NCBI GenBank assembly: GCA_030430345.1
Contig: JAUIFT010000268.1
Coordinates: forward strand, 1-5,227
Length of the DNA stretch: 5,227 nt
Direction of reading: 5' to 3'
From: Calditrichia bacterium
GTDB taxonomy: Bacteria; Calditrichota; Calditrichia; RBG-13-44-9; J042
The notes under the pieces were generated by a model that was given only the letters and a program-made list of their open reading frames with translations, was not told where the DNA came from and made no database searches. A program made the translations under genes and the position numbers. Positions 1-5,227 of this stretch are shown here, piece by piece (positions within the stretch are counted from its first letter, which is position 1; each line of letters opens with the position of its first letter).

Positions 1-530
1 ATAGTGAGATTGGAAATTGGCGTAATAATTGGCGCGATCTGGGGAGATACTAATATCCGTAAGCTGCTGGCGAGAGAATTATGCGCGGATACATCGAGAC
101 TGCCGGTGGTAGTCATATCCAGAGAAAATTGCTGTCCGTCGATGTTGTCGGTAATGCGAAAATCGCCCAGCGCGTCGAGAAGGCTATTATCCCAGGATAA
201 AACAATTGGTCCGTTACCACTGGCCGCTGTATAATTAACCTTAAAGGTCTTTTCATTGACGGTATTTGTGCGGATATCCACAATGTAATTATCATCGATA
301 CCTTCCAGACGGGCGTCGAAGGCGCCGGGTGGGGCTGCCGGAGGCGCAAGCGTATCCAGACCGATATCAAAGAAATCGCTGCCGGCAGGATCTACCCCGA
401 CGCGTAAAATATCGCTGTTGCTCCCGTCGGAAATCGTTACTGCGACAGAAAATGCCTGGGCAGAAACCATAGTGCTAAAAGTTAATATTAGCGCTGCGGC
501 AATGCTGCAAAGATTATATCGAATCATCAT
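1..530 (-). CDS. Exported protein with FDAR-motif beta domain, N-terminal part (3' end outside window)
   Basis: The frame stays open from an ATG at 530 to the window edge, giving 176 residues and no stop, so the C-terminus is missing. Residues 1-25 look like a signal peptide: a short basic start, a hydrophobic AAALILTF core, and a VSAQA cleavage site. The mature part (about 27-162) begins VAVTISDGSNSDILRVGVDP, then has a proline-rich turn with APPAAPPGAFDARLEG at 62-77, then beta strands ending in ILVSPQ. This matches, from memory, an uncharacterised beta module common in T9SS-type surface proteins of FCB bacteria. The last residues (APIITPISNLT) look like the entry into an Ig- or cadherin-like repeat, so the full protein is probably long, perhaps with a T9SS sorting tail. 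A second ATG lies at 527, but the GAGG at 541-544, ten bases before 530, favours the first. The gene starts 62 bases after the T9SS-substrate gene and is probably cotranscribed with it. Its specific function is unknown. Confidence 0.87.
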   Translation of the reverse strand, partial: MMIRYNLCSIAAALILTFSTMVSAQAFSVAVTISDGSNSDILRVGVDPAGSDFFDIGLDTLAPPAAPPGAFDARLEGIDDNYIVDIRTNTVNEKTFKVNYTAASGNGPIVLSWDNSLLDALGDFRITDNIDGQQFSLDMTTTGSLDVSAHNSLASSLRILVSPQIAPIITPISNLT

Positions 531-592
531 TTTATTCGATCCTCACTATCATTCATTTTCTTGCCAATTTGTCTTTTCTTTTGCCGGACTGA

Positions 593-2920
593 CTATCTCA
601 ACAATATCATCTTGCGGGCGGCCTTGTTTTTCCCGCTGGTCACCCGGTACATATAGATACCGCTGGCAACAGCCTGCCCGGCGGCATTGGTGCCATCCCA
701 AACGGTGCGGTAGCTGCCGGCTTTTTTTATTCGGGAAACCAGGGTTTTGACCTTCTGCCCCAGCGCATTATAAACGATGATTTCCACTTTCCCTTCCCGG
801 GGGATGGAATAGCGGATTTCCGTGCGGGGATTAAATGGATTCGGATAATTCTGCGAAACCGCAAAGGCCGCCGGGACGATCGCTTTTTTGCTAATCCGTA
901 ATGTCTTCACTTGTGGATTGTTGATTTGCACGCTGGCAGTTTCATCCAGATTATGCGCTGCCCCTTTCTGGCCGGCACTATATTCGGTAATGACATAACG
1001 ATATGCAGCTTGTTCGGGAGACGCTTCCGGAGGATCCGCGCGATCTCCGTCCGGTTGAGATTGCGCTGCCGCGTCATCGAGGAGGCCGGCGAGATTAGCA
1101 ACATCAATGGTTAACGGATAATCACTGGCTTGAATGTGAATAACCGCTTCATCAGACTCACTGAAGTTGAGATTATCGGCGAAACGTGCGTCCAACCCGG
1201 ATAAAGCAATCGGTGGTGTCGGAGGCAGTTTGAAATTTTCAATATTGTTATATGTGGTTTTTTCCTGCGGTGTAGAACTATTCGATCTTTCCTCAGCGAT
1301 TTTTGTTGATTCCTCTCTATTTGTGCTTTCCGCTAACTGTTGCCGGGCATTGCTTTGCGGAGCATCTATTCTGGCGCGGGATTGTTCACCAACAGAAGGT
1401 AAATTTTGCCTTGTCTCATCGGATGATGCCGCTTCCGGTAATGGGGCCGCCCTGTTTTCTGCTAAAGAGACTTCCGGTGTAGCAGTCGCTTCTGCCAGGT
1501 CTACATTTAAATAGAGTGTTTGGCTGCGGCCGCGGGCATCTGCGATCTGCAGCGAAGTAAATTGATCCAGGTTTAAGCGGCCGGCCGCGATGCGCTGTGG
1601 TGCATCCGCGCCGGCGGTCGGTTGCGCTGGCAAGGTAATTTGACCGGCAGCATTGGTACGTATCCAATAAGCCTGCCCCGGCAACAACATGTTGGTAGGA
1701 TAATATGCGCCATCAAAGCCATAAATCGTGCCAGGGATAATAATACCATCCAGATCGATAATGTCTTCGGCAAAGACAGTCCAGGTACCGGCGCTAATTA
1801 AATTCCAATCCGCTTCCAAATCTATGGTGAGGTCGCTGAAGGCATATCCTTGCAAGGGAGTGCTGGCTGACTGGACAAATTCGAGGAAATACCCTTCCCC
1901 GGGACGAAGGGTATCGACAGTGGTATAATCGCCGTTGGCAAATCCCAGCAAACTACCTTCAACTGCGGATGGATAAAGGGTTTGCTGAGAAGCATTTGCA
2001 AAGAGCAGGGGTAGACCGACAAGATTCCAGCCGGCAGTGAATGAGTGGGTGAAAGCAATACTTTCCTGCAGGGGATTATCGAGGGGATGTCCTCCGAGAT
2101 AAAAACGATTAGCAATGTTTCCGCTGATGCCACTGCGGCGGGCAATGGTGCCGTCTCCGGCCTGATGATTTCCGACAAGGTCAAATGTGTTTCCAGCAGT
2201 AGAGTGTAGAATTCGCAGGTGATTGCTGTGAATAATCCCTGGTTGCCCGGCACCATCGACATTGAGATCGTACTCACCACCGGATATGCTTTCCATGGAG
2301 ATTTCCCAATACATCGCAGAGCGCCGATCCACTGCATATCCATTGTCGTCCAGCACAGGGATGGCGGCGGAAAATCCACCGGGGTCTACATGAGTCACAT
2401 TGATGATGCCGCCAGTATTTGGTGGTACCGTAAAGTCTATTGTCAGGGGCCGATTGTAAATCCCACTGCTGACCGGAAATACCCGCGGTCCGTTGATATT
2501 ATTGATATAACGACGTAAATTTCCGTTAATTGACCCTCCGTTGTTCAGCAAAACAGCTTCGGAAGAATCACCTAATTGGAGGGCGCTATTTCCGGTGAGA
2601 ATCTGGCCGGCGTTTAATACCAGGGAATGGTGAATGATAATATCGGTTTCGAGCGTTAACGTGCCGGTAGGTTTTTCCAATGTCATGCCATAAAAATTCT
2701 CAACACTGCTACTGCTGATAGACTGGTCGTTTATGCCGTTGAAGGTGATCATTCCTTCTCCCGGGGAAAAAATACCATCGTTTTCCCAATTCCCCTTCAG
2801 GACGATCTCCATCGCACCGGAAACATCCAGCGTCGTGCCGTTTGCGATACGCAGAGAAACTTGCCCAAACGCCGACAACGCCAGAAATAAGCATATCCAA
2901 AAAGTAATAATGATCTTCAT
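593..2920 (-). CDS. T9SS type A sorting domain-containing multidomain surface protein
   Basis: This 775-residue exported protein probably reaches the cell surface through the type IX secretion system. Residues 1-20 form a signal peptide ending in AFGQ. Residues 22-120 are Thr/Asn/Gly-rich strands resembling the beta-helix-like heads of FCB adhesins (GNWENDGIFSPGEGMITFNG). About 135-285 is a second beta region containing the segment RVFPVSSGIYNRPLTIDF. Two related WNL modules follow (about 292-360 and 366-430). Residues 448-475 and 563-610 look like two halves of a beta domain also present in the downstream protein, split by a Ser/Glu/Ala/Arg/Gln-rich stretch (475-560). A second acidic, proline-rich stretch lies at 613-638. 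Residues 686-775 are the sorting domain, with QNYPNPFNP, then VYNALGQKV, WDGTN and SGIYMYRV. The mature protein has no cysteine. The frame extends 13 codons upstream to an ATG at 2959, but the strong ribosome-binding site at 2926-2931 and the signal peptide fix the start at 2920. No catalytic motif was seen; an adhesive or structural role is inferred. Confidence 0.95.
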   Translation of the reverse strand: MKIIITFWICLFLALSAFGQVSLRIANGTTLDVSGAMEIVLKGNWENDGIFSPGEGMITFNGINDQSISSSSVENFYGMTLEKPTGTLTLETDIIIHHSLVLNAGQILTGNSALQLGDSSEAVLLNNGGSINGNLRRYINNINGPRVFPVSSGIYNRPLTIDFTVPPNTGGIINVTHVDPGGFSAAIPVLDDNGYAVDRRSAMYWEISMESISGGEYDLNVDGAGQPGIIHSNHLRILHSTAGNTFDLVGNHQAGDGTIARRSGISGNIANRFYLGGHPLDNPLQESIAFTHSFTAGWNLVGLPLLFANASQQTLYPSAVEGSLLGFANGDYTTVDTLRPGEGYFLEFVQSASTPLQGYAFSDLTIDLEADWNLISAGTWTVFAEDIIDLDGIIIPGTIYGFDGAYYPTNMLLPGQAYWIRTNAAGQITLPAQPTAGADAPQRIAAGRLNLDQFTSLQIADARGRSQTLYLNVDLAEATATPEVSLAENRAAPLPEAASSDETRQNLPSVGEQSRARIDAPQSNARQQLAESTNREESTKIAEERSNSSTPQEKTTYNNIENFKLPPTPPIALSGLDARFADNLNFSESDEAVIHIQASDYPLTIDVANLAGLLDDAAAQSQPDGDRADPPEASPEQAAYRYVITEYSAGQKGAAHNLDETASVQINNPQVKTLRISKKAIVPAAFAVSQNYPNPFNPRTEIRYSIPREGKVEIIVYNALGQKVKTLVSRIKKAGSYRTVWDGTNAAGQAVASGIYMYRVTSGKNKAARKMILLR

Positions 2921-2925
2921 TATTT

Positions 2926-2931
2926 CTCCTT
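2926..2931 (-). promoter_or_regulatory. Ribosome-binding site of the T9SS-substrate gene
   Basis: AAGGAG on the minus strand lies five bases before the ATG at 2920. This decides the start in favour of the Met that opens a signal peptide, rather than the upstream in-frame Met at 2959, which would put a polar 13-residue extension before it. Confidence 0.85.
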
Positions 2932-2935
2932 TTCC

Positions 2936-2958
2936 TGCAGATACTGGTTTGTATCGCA
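2936..2958 (-). other. Intergenic hairpin just upstream of a ribosome-binding site
   Basis: GATAC (2940-2944) and GTATC (2951-2955) can pair around a six-base loop. Three further pairs (TGC with GCA) extend the stem past one bulged base. It sits in the 63-base gap between the fibre gene and the T9SS-substrate gene, a few bases before the ribosome-binding site. No T-run follows it on the minus strand, so it is not an intrinsic terminator. It might stabilise or mark a processing point in the mRNA, or be chance. Confidence 0.3.
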
Positions 2959-2983
2959 AGATGAGTCTTTTGACGATTGGCGT

Positions 2984-4693
2984 TTAGCGCTTTTCGAGTT
3001 CCTGAATGCGCTTTTGCAACGCTTCGATCTGCGCCTGCTGTTCCTGAACCGCGGACACCAGGATGGGAATCAGACTGGTATAGTTGACTGCGTCGAATTC
3101 GACACCCTGACCTTCATGGGTATCGGAGGTCGGTTCATCATATCCCTGAAAGGAGCGCTTTACCAGGTTGGGGAGCACGGCCTGTACTTCATCGGCGATA
3201 AATCCGTATTGTTGGCCTTCGGGAAGGTTCATAAAATCGTAGGTATTACGGTCATATTCATACTGAGTGGGGCGGAGCGTCATAATGGTTTTTAAGCCCG
3301 CGCTATAGCTACGATTGATGCGCTTTAGCTTCCGGTCCGAAGGAAGATATTGGCCGGTGCAATACATATTTCCACTGCCGTAAACCGCATAGCCGCCCGA
3401 GGTGCTTGCAACGCCATAAACACCATAATTAAAGTTTGATGCATTACTGGCAAACCCGTAAACACCGTAACTTAGGTAGGCATCGGCATCGGAAGTAAAG
3501 CCATAAAGGTTAAATAGGCGGGGAAAGCCGTTATTACTGGCCTGGCTCAAATTGACAATAACACCATAGTTAAATGTCGAACCAGTAGTTGTCGGGAGGG
3601 CATTATAAACATTGACCGTTCTGACCTGTCCATTGCCGTTTATTTCCAGCGGCCAACTGGGAGTGGCGTCATTAATACCAACGCGCCTGCGGGCATTTAC
3701 GGAAAAAATATCACCGACGTTATTATAGTATAAGTTAAATTGGGCATTGGCCAGATTGGTGTCGCAGCGGGCGGCGATATCCCAATAGCGGTTATAAATA
3801 TTATTATTCAAAGTAATGCGGCTATAGTCGAATTGCGCTTCGGTTAATTTTAAATGACCGGTACCTGTAGAACTATTGGCTTCGACATGCAATTTTGCTT
3901 CCGCTTCAGCTGTGCCGATACTTACCCGCTGCTGCCCGGCGAGCTGCACCCGCATTACCGGTTGGCTATCGCCGATAAACATGAAGGCATCAGAGGTATC
4001 GTTATACTGAATACCCCAGCTGGAAAAATTGGGCGAATGCGCCACAAACATCCGGGTAGAGTTATTCGTACCGCTGGTAAACATCTGGATCATCGGGGCA
4101 TTGCTACCATTAACGTTCGCAAATCGCAACGAACCCTGATCATCTTTAAATACGATATCTCCGTCATTGCCATGAATCTGTAGCTTATCACCGTTGCCAA
4201 CTGTGAAGGTTGCTACCGGAGAGTTGTCTCCAATCCCTACTCTGCCAGTATTAAAGTAGATATTACTCCCACTGGTATTCCAGGGACTATTATCGGGAAG
4301 GTTGGTTAAGTTTGACCCGTTTCCGACAAAAAAATCTGCGGAAAGGGTGCCGTTTACTTCTAACGCACTTACCGGGTTGGTAGTGCCAATTCCCACCTTG
4401 CCATCAGTTTCCACCTGCATTAACGTATCCCCTGCGCTGTTGACGATGCTTAGCGCCTCGTTTTGCTGAGTGAGTTTTTTCAGGGGGTTGCGGGGAAGCG
4501 ATTTACCAGCGCGGGTAGAGATTTCATTATGCTGTTCATACACCGGCAAGCGGGTTTCTTCCCGGTTTTCCTGTTTGGCAGATTGCCCGAAAATAGGAGT
4601 TAGTAAAATCGTGATGCAGAAAATACTGAAAATTGTAAAGCGGGGAAAATACTTGGCGATGGTAAAAGCCGAAGTGTTAGCATTGAGAGGCAT
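2984..4693 (-). CDS. Secreted tail fibre-like protein with S74 self-cleaving intramolecular chaperone domain
   Basis: This 569-residue protein has a signal peptide with a long N-region (residues 1-37, hydrophobic about 19-33, ending in IFGQ). A polar linker follows, then beta repeats typical of trimeric fibres: VGIGTTNPVSALEVNG (about 100-115), VGIGDNSPVATFTVGN (152-167), VSIGTAEAEAKLHVEAN (257-273) and VGINDATPSWPLEING (338-353). FFVGNGSNLTNLP (121-133) is also typical of such proteins. Residues 395-440 carry Tyr-Gly repeats (YGFTS, YGFAS, YGVAS, YGSG). Residues 452-569 form the peptidase S74 / endosialidase chaperone domain. It opens with SDRKLK, containing the expected Ser452 and Lys457 dyad, continues with LRPTQYEYD and YGFIADEVQAVLPNLV, and ends in a coiled coil (about 540-569). 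In this family the domain trimerises and folds the fibre, then cuts itself off before the Ser. The start at 4693 is chosen for its AAGGAG site at seven bases; an ATG at 4837 in the same frame is less likely. It has no T9SS sorting tail. It is first in a probable three-gene operon. Its binding target is unknown. Confidence 0.95.
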   Translation of the reverse strand: MPLNANTSAFTIAKYFPRFTIFSIFCITILLTPIFGQSAKQENREETRLPVYEQHNEISTRAGKSLPRNPLKKLTQQNEALSIVNSAGDTLMQVETDGKVGIGTTNPVSALEVNGTLSADFFVGNGSNLTNLPDNSPWNTSGSNIYFNTGRVGIGDNSPVATFTVGNGDKLQIHGNDGDIVFKDDQGSLRFANVNGSNAPMIQMFTSGTNNSTRMFVAHSPNFSSWGIQYNDTSDAFMFIGDSQPVMRVQLAGQQRVSIGTAEAEAKLHVEANSSTGTGHLKLTEAQFDYSRITLNNNIYNRYWDIAARCDTNLANAQFNLYYNNVGDIFSVNARRRVGINDATPSWPLEINGNGQVRTVNVYNALPTTTGSTFNYGVIVNLSQASNNGFPRLFNLYGFTSDADAYLSYGVYGFASNASNFNYGVYGVASTSGGYAVYGSGNMYCTGQYLPSDRKLKRINRSYSAGLKTIMTLRPTQYEYDRNTYDFMNLPEGQQYGFIADEVQAVLPNLVKRSFQGYDEPTSDTHEGQGVEFDAVNYTSLIPILVSAVQEQQAQIEALQKRIQELEKR

Positions 4694-4700
4694 GAAAAAT

Positions 4701-4706
4701 CTCCTT
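4701..4706 (-). promoter_or_regulatory. Ribosome-binding site of the fibre gene
   Basis: AAGGAG on the minus strand lies seven bases before the ATG at 4693. It supports this start over the in-frame ATG at 4837, which has no comparable site and would bury the signal peptide behind 48 polar residues. Confidence 0.85.
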
Positions 4707-4808
4707 TTTAGTAAAAGATTATCATTTCTAATTGCAAAATGCTGTCGACCCGATGTCGTATTTATGTAGAGTGCCGAGTAGAAAAATTTCTCTCTGCGTG
4801 AAGTAAAG

Positions 4809-4837
4809 TCTTTATTGCTTGCGGCAGACTGTATCAA
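4809..4837 (-). promoter_or_regulatory. Weak sigma70-like promoter candidate for the three-gene cluster
   Basis: TTGATA (4832-4837) matches five of six -35 consensus bases. Seventeen bases later comes TAAAGA (4809-4814), a poor -10 with three matches. Transcription from it would give a leader of about 110 bases before the fibre gene. FCB bacteria often use a different promoter consensus (TAnnTTTG at -7), which is not seen here, so this is only a candidate. An alternative -10, GATAAT, lies closer to the gene but has no well-spaced -35. Confidence 0.2.
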
Positions 4838-4838
4838 T

Positions 4839-4848
4839 ATTCGCGAAT
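4839..4848. other. Perfect 10-base palindrome, possible operator
   Basis: ATTCGCGAAT is a perfect palindrome lying directly upstream of the -35-like TTGATA on the minus strand. This is a position where a regulator could bind. A single 10-base palindrome can occur by chance, and no second copy was noticed. Confidence 0.2.
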
Positions 4849-4875
4849 GTAACTATCTGTCTTTAAAGATAATTA

Positions 4876-4906
4876 CATTTATCCTTCGGCGAGTTCAGGA
4901 TGAATG
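4876..4906. repeat. Small palindromic intergenic repeat (CCTTCG...CAGGATGAA type)
   Basis: CATTTATCCT (4876-4885) pairs with AGGATGAATG (4897-4906) over ten positions, one a T-G wobble, around an 11-base loop. The core ATCCTTCGGCGAGTTCAGGA followed by TGAA closely resembles the short ATCCTTCGACAAGCTCAGGATGAA-type palindrome that I recall from intergenic regions of many unrelated bacterial genomes. No T-run follows on either strand, so it is not a clear terminator. Only one copy is in this window, so its repetitive nature is inferred from resemblance. Confidence 0.5.
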
Positions 4907-5072
4907 AAGAGAAGCTCTTTAAAATACAGGTTCTATTTAGAAAAAATAAAAAAGCTTATCCGGGAGTCGCCTGGCTGCAAATTACTAATAAACGATTAGT
5001 ATAAAATGCCGGACTGAAGCTGCACATTCACAGAGGGAGAGAAAATCGTCATCTTCGCTAGCGGTTGGTTGC

Positions 5073-5099
5073 AAAAAAAATAGCAAAATGAAACATTTT
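5073..5099 (-). terminator. Weak terminator-like hairpin after the edge gene
   Basis: On the minus strand AAAATG (5094-5099) and CATTTT (5085-5090) pair around TTT, then GCTA leads into a run of eight T (5073-5080). The order hairpin then T-run fits an intrinsic terminator about 43 bases after the stop at 5142. The stem has only one G-C pair and the T-run is offset by four bases, so strength is doubtful. Confidence 0.35.
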
Positions 5100-5141
5100 A
5101 GGCAAATATAAAATTGGGGAATGGAAAAACATAATTCCTGA

Positions 5142-5227
5142 TTATTGATTTTCCCTGGTGAGTTGATTCCGTACCTCTCCGCCAAGCACCAGTCCGGCAC
5201 CAATCAACACCAGGTTCTTCACGATAT
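5142..5227 (-). CDS. C-terminal end of a probable membrane protein (possibly DoxX/DUF417-like)
   Basis: Only the last 27 complete codons and the TAA stop (5142-5144) are inside the window; the rest lies past the right edge. The visible tail is a hydrophobic helix, IVKNLVLIGAGLVLGG, followed by a charged end, EVRNQLTRENQ. This resembles the last transmembrane helix of DoxX/DUF417-type inner-membrane proteins; the E. coli RclC tail has a similar pattern of K-D/N, a hydrophobic stretch, then a charged R-containing end. The family assignment is a guess from a very short piece. The gene points the same way as the downstream cluster but is 448 bases from it, so it is probably a separate transcript. 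Confidence 0.6.
   Translation of the reverse strand, partial: IVKNLVLIGAGLVLGGEVRNQLTRENQ

Larger units (their letters stand above)
4694..5141. other. Non-coding region between the edge gene and the three-gene cluster
   Basis: This is an AT-rich stretch of 448 bases with no convincing gene on either strand. The short open frames crossing it lack recognisable protein features or overlap better genes. Reading along the minus strand, it holds a weak terminator-like hairpin after the edge gene, TATACT at 4996-5001 without a good -35 partner, a small palindromic repeat, a perfect palindrome beside a -35-like hexamer, and the leader of the fibre gene. No tRNA or other structured RNA was recognised. 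Confidence 0.7.

Noticed and set aside
1167..1514. 115-residue plus-strand open frame opposite the low-complexity insertion
   Set aside because: It is an antisense shadow of a stop-poor, Ser/Glu/Ala-rich coding stretch. No ribosome-binding site or protein family was recognised.
1822..2379. 185-residue minus-strand open frame inside the T9SS-substrate gene
   Set aside because: It lies fully within the real gene in another frame, and its composition does not resemble a folded protein family. The overlapping frame has a signal peptide, domains and a sorting tail.
3854..4183. 109-residue plus-strand open frame opposite the fibre gene
   Set aside because: It is antisense to a clearly coding region with recognisable fibre repeats, and it has no independent support.
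4694..4837. N-terminal extension of the fibre gene to an ATG at 4837
   Set aside because: The extension is polar and would bury the signal peptide. The ATG at 4693 has a strong AAGGAG site at good spacing.
4907..4919. Short inverted repeat AAGAG-AAG-CTCTT
   Set aside because: It has only five pairs with a three-base loop and no T-run. It is likely chance in this AT-rich gap.
4942..4980. GC-containing segment CCAGGCGACTCCCGG followed by T-rich sequence on the minus strand, as a possible terminator
   Set aside because: The stem has a mismatch in the middle and is separated from the T-run by several bases. The pairing is too weak to support a call.
5103..5110. TATATTTG on the minus strand, matching the Bacteroidota -7 promoter consensus TAnnTTTG
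   Set aside because: No TTG -33 element lies at the right distance upstream. It sits between the edge gene's stop and its terminator-like hairpin, so transcripts from it would meet the hairpin at once.
4985..5203. 72-residue open frame on the minus strand near the right edge
   Set aside because: It overlaps, in another frame, the better-supported C-terminal end of the edge gene. It then runs through the terminator-like hairpin and AT-rich gap, and it has no recognisable protein features.

Overview
The window reads as a chromosomal segment of a bacterium from the FCB group, such as Bacteroidota, Ignavibacteriota, Calditrichota or a related candidate phylum. The main clue is a protein ending in a classic Por/type IX secretion (T9SS) C-terminal sorting domain with the QNYPNPFNP signature. 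Three signal peptides, two of them ending in ..FGQ, and strong AAGGAG ribosome-binding sites fit this. The exact phylum cannot be fixed from this sequence alone.

Layout: every supported gene is on the minus strand, so the transcription order runs from right to left. At the right edge (5142-5227) is the last 27 codons of a gene with a membrane-like tail, possibly DoxX/DUF417-like. A 448-base non-coding stretch (4694-5141) follows. It holds a weak terminator-like hairpin, a copy of what looks like a widespread small palindromic repeat, a perfect 10-base palindrome and a weak promoter candidate. Next come three genes in a row, separated by only 63 and 62 bases with no terminator between them. 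They are a secreted fibre protein with an endosialidase-type (S74) self-cleaving chaperone (2984-4693), a 775-residue multidomain T9SS substrate (593-2920), and the N-terminal 176 residues of another exported protein whose end lies off the left edge (1-530).

How they may work together: all three proteins of the likely operon are predicted to be exported and built of beta-rich modules, with no enzymatic motif seen. The first resembles a trimeric tail-fibre-type protein that matures by cutting off its own C-terminal chaperone. The second carries a beta-helix-like head, a tandem pair of WNL modules and a T9SS anchor. The third shares with the second a small domain marked by a PP..P..FDAR motif. 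A cell-surface fibre or adhesin assembly is a reasonable inference, but it is not shown directly. The three protein architectures are individually of known types. The most unusual features are the roughly 86-residue low-complexity insertion splitting the shared domain in the second protein, and the pairing of a self-processing fibre with T9SS cargo.
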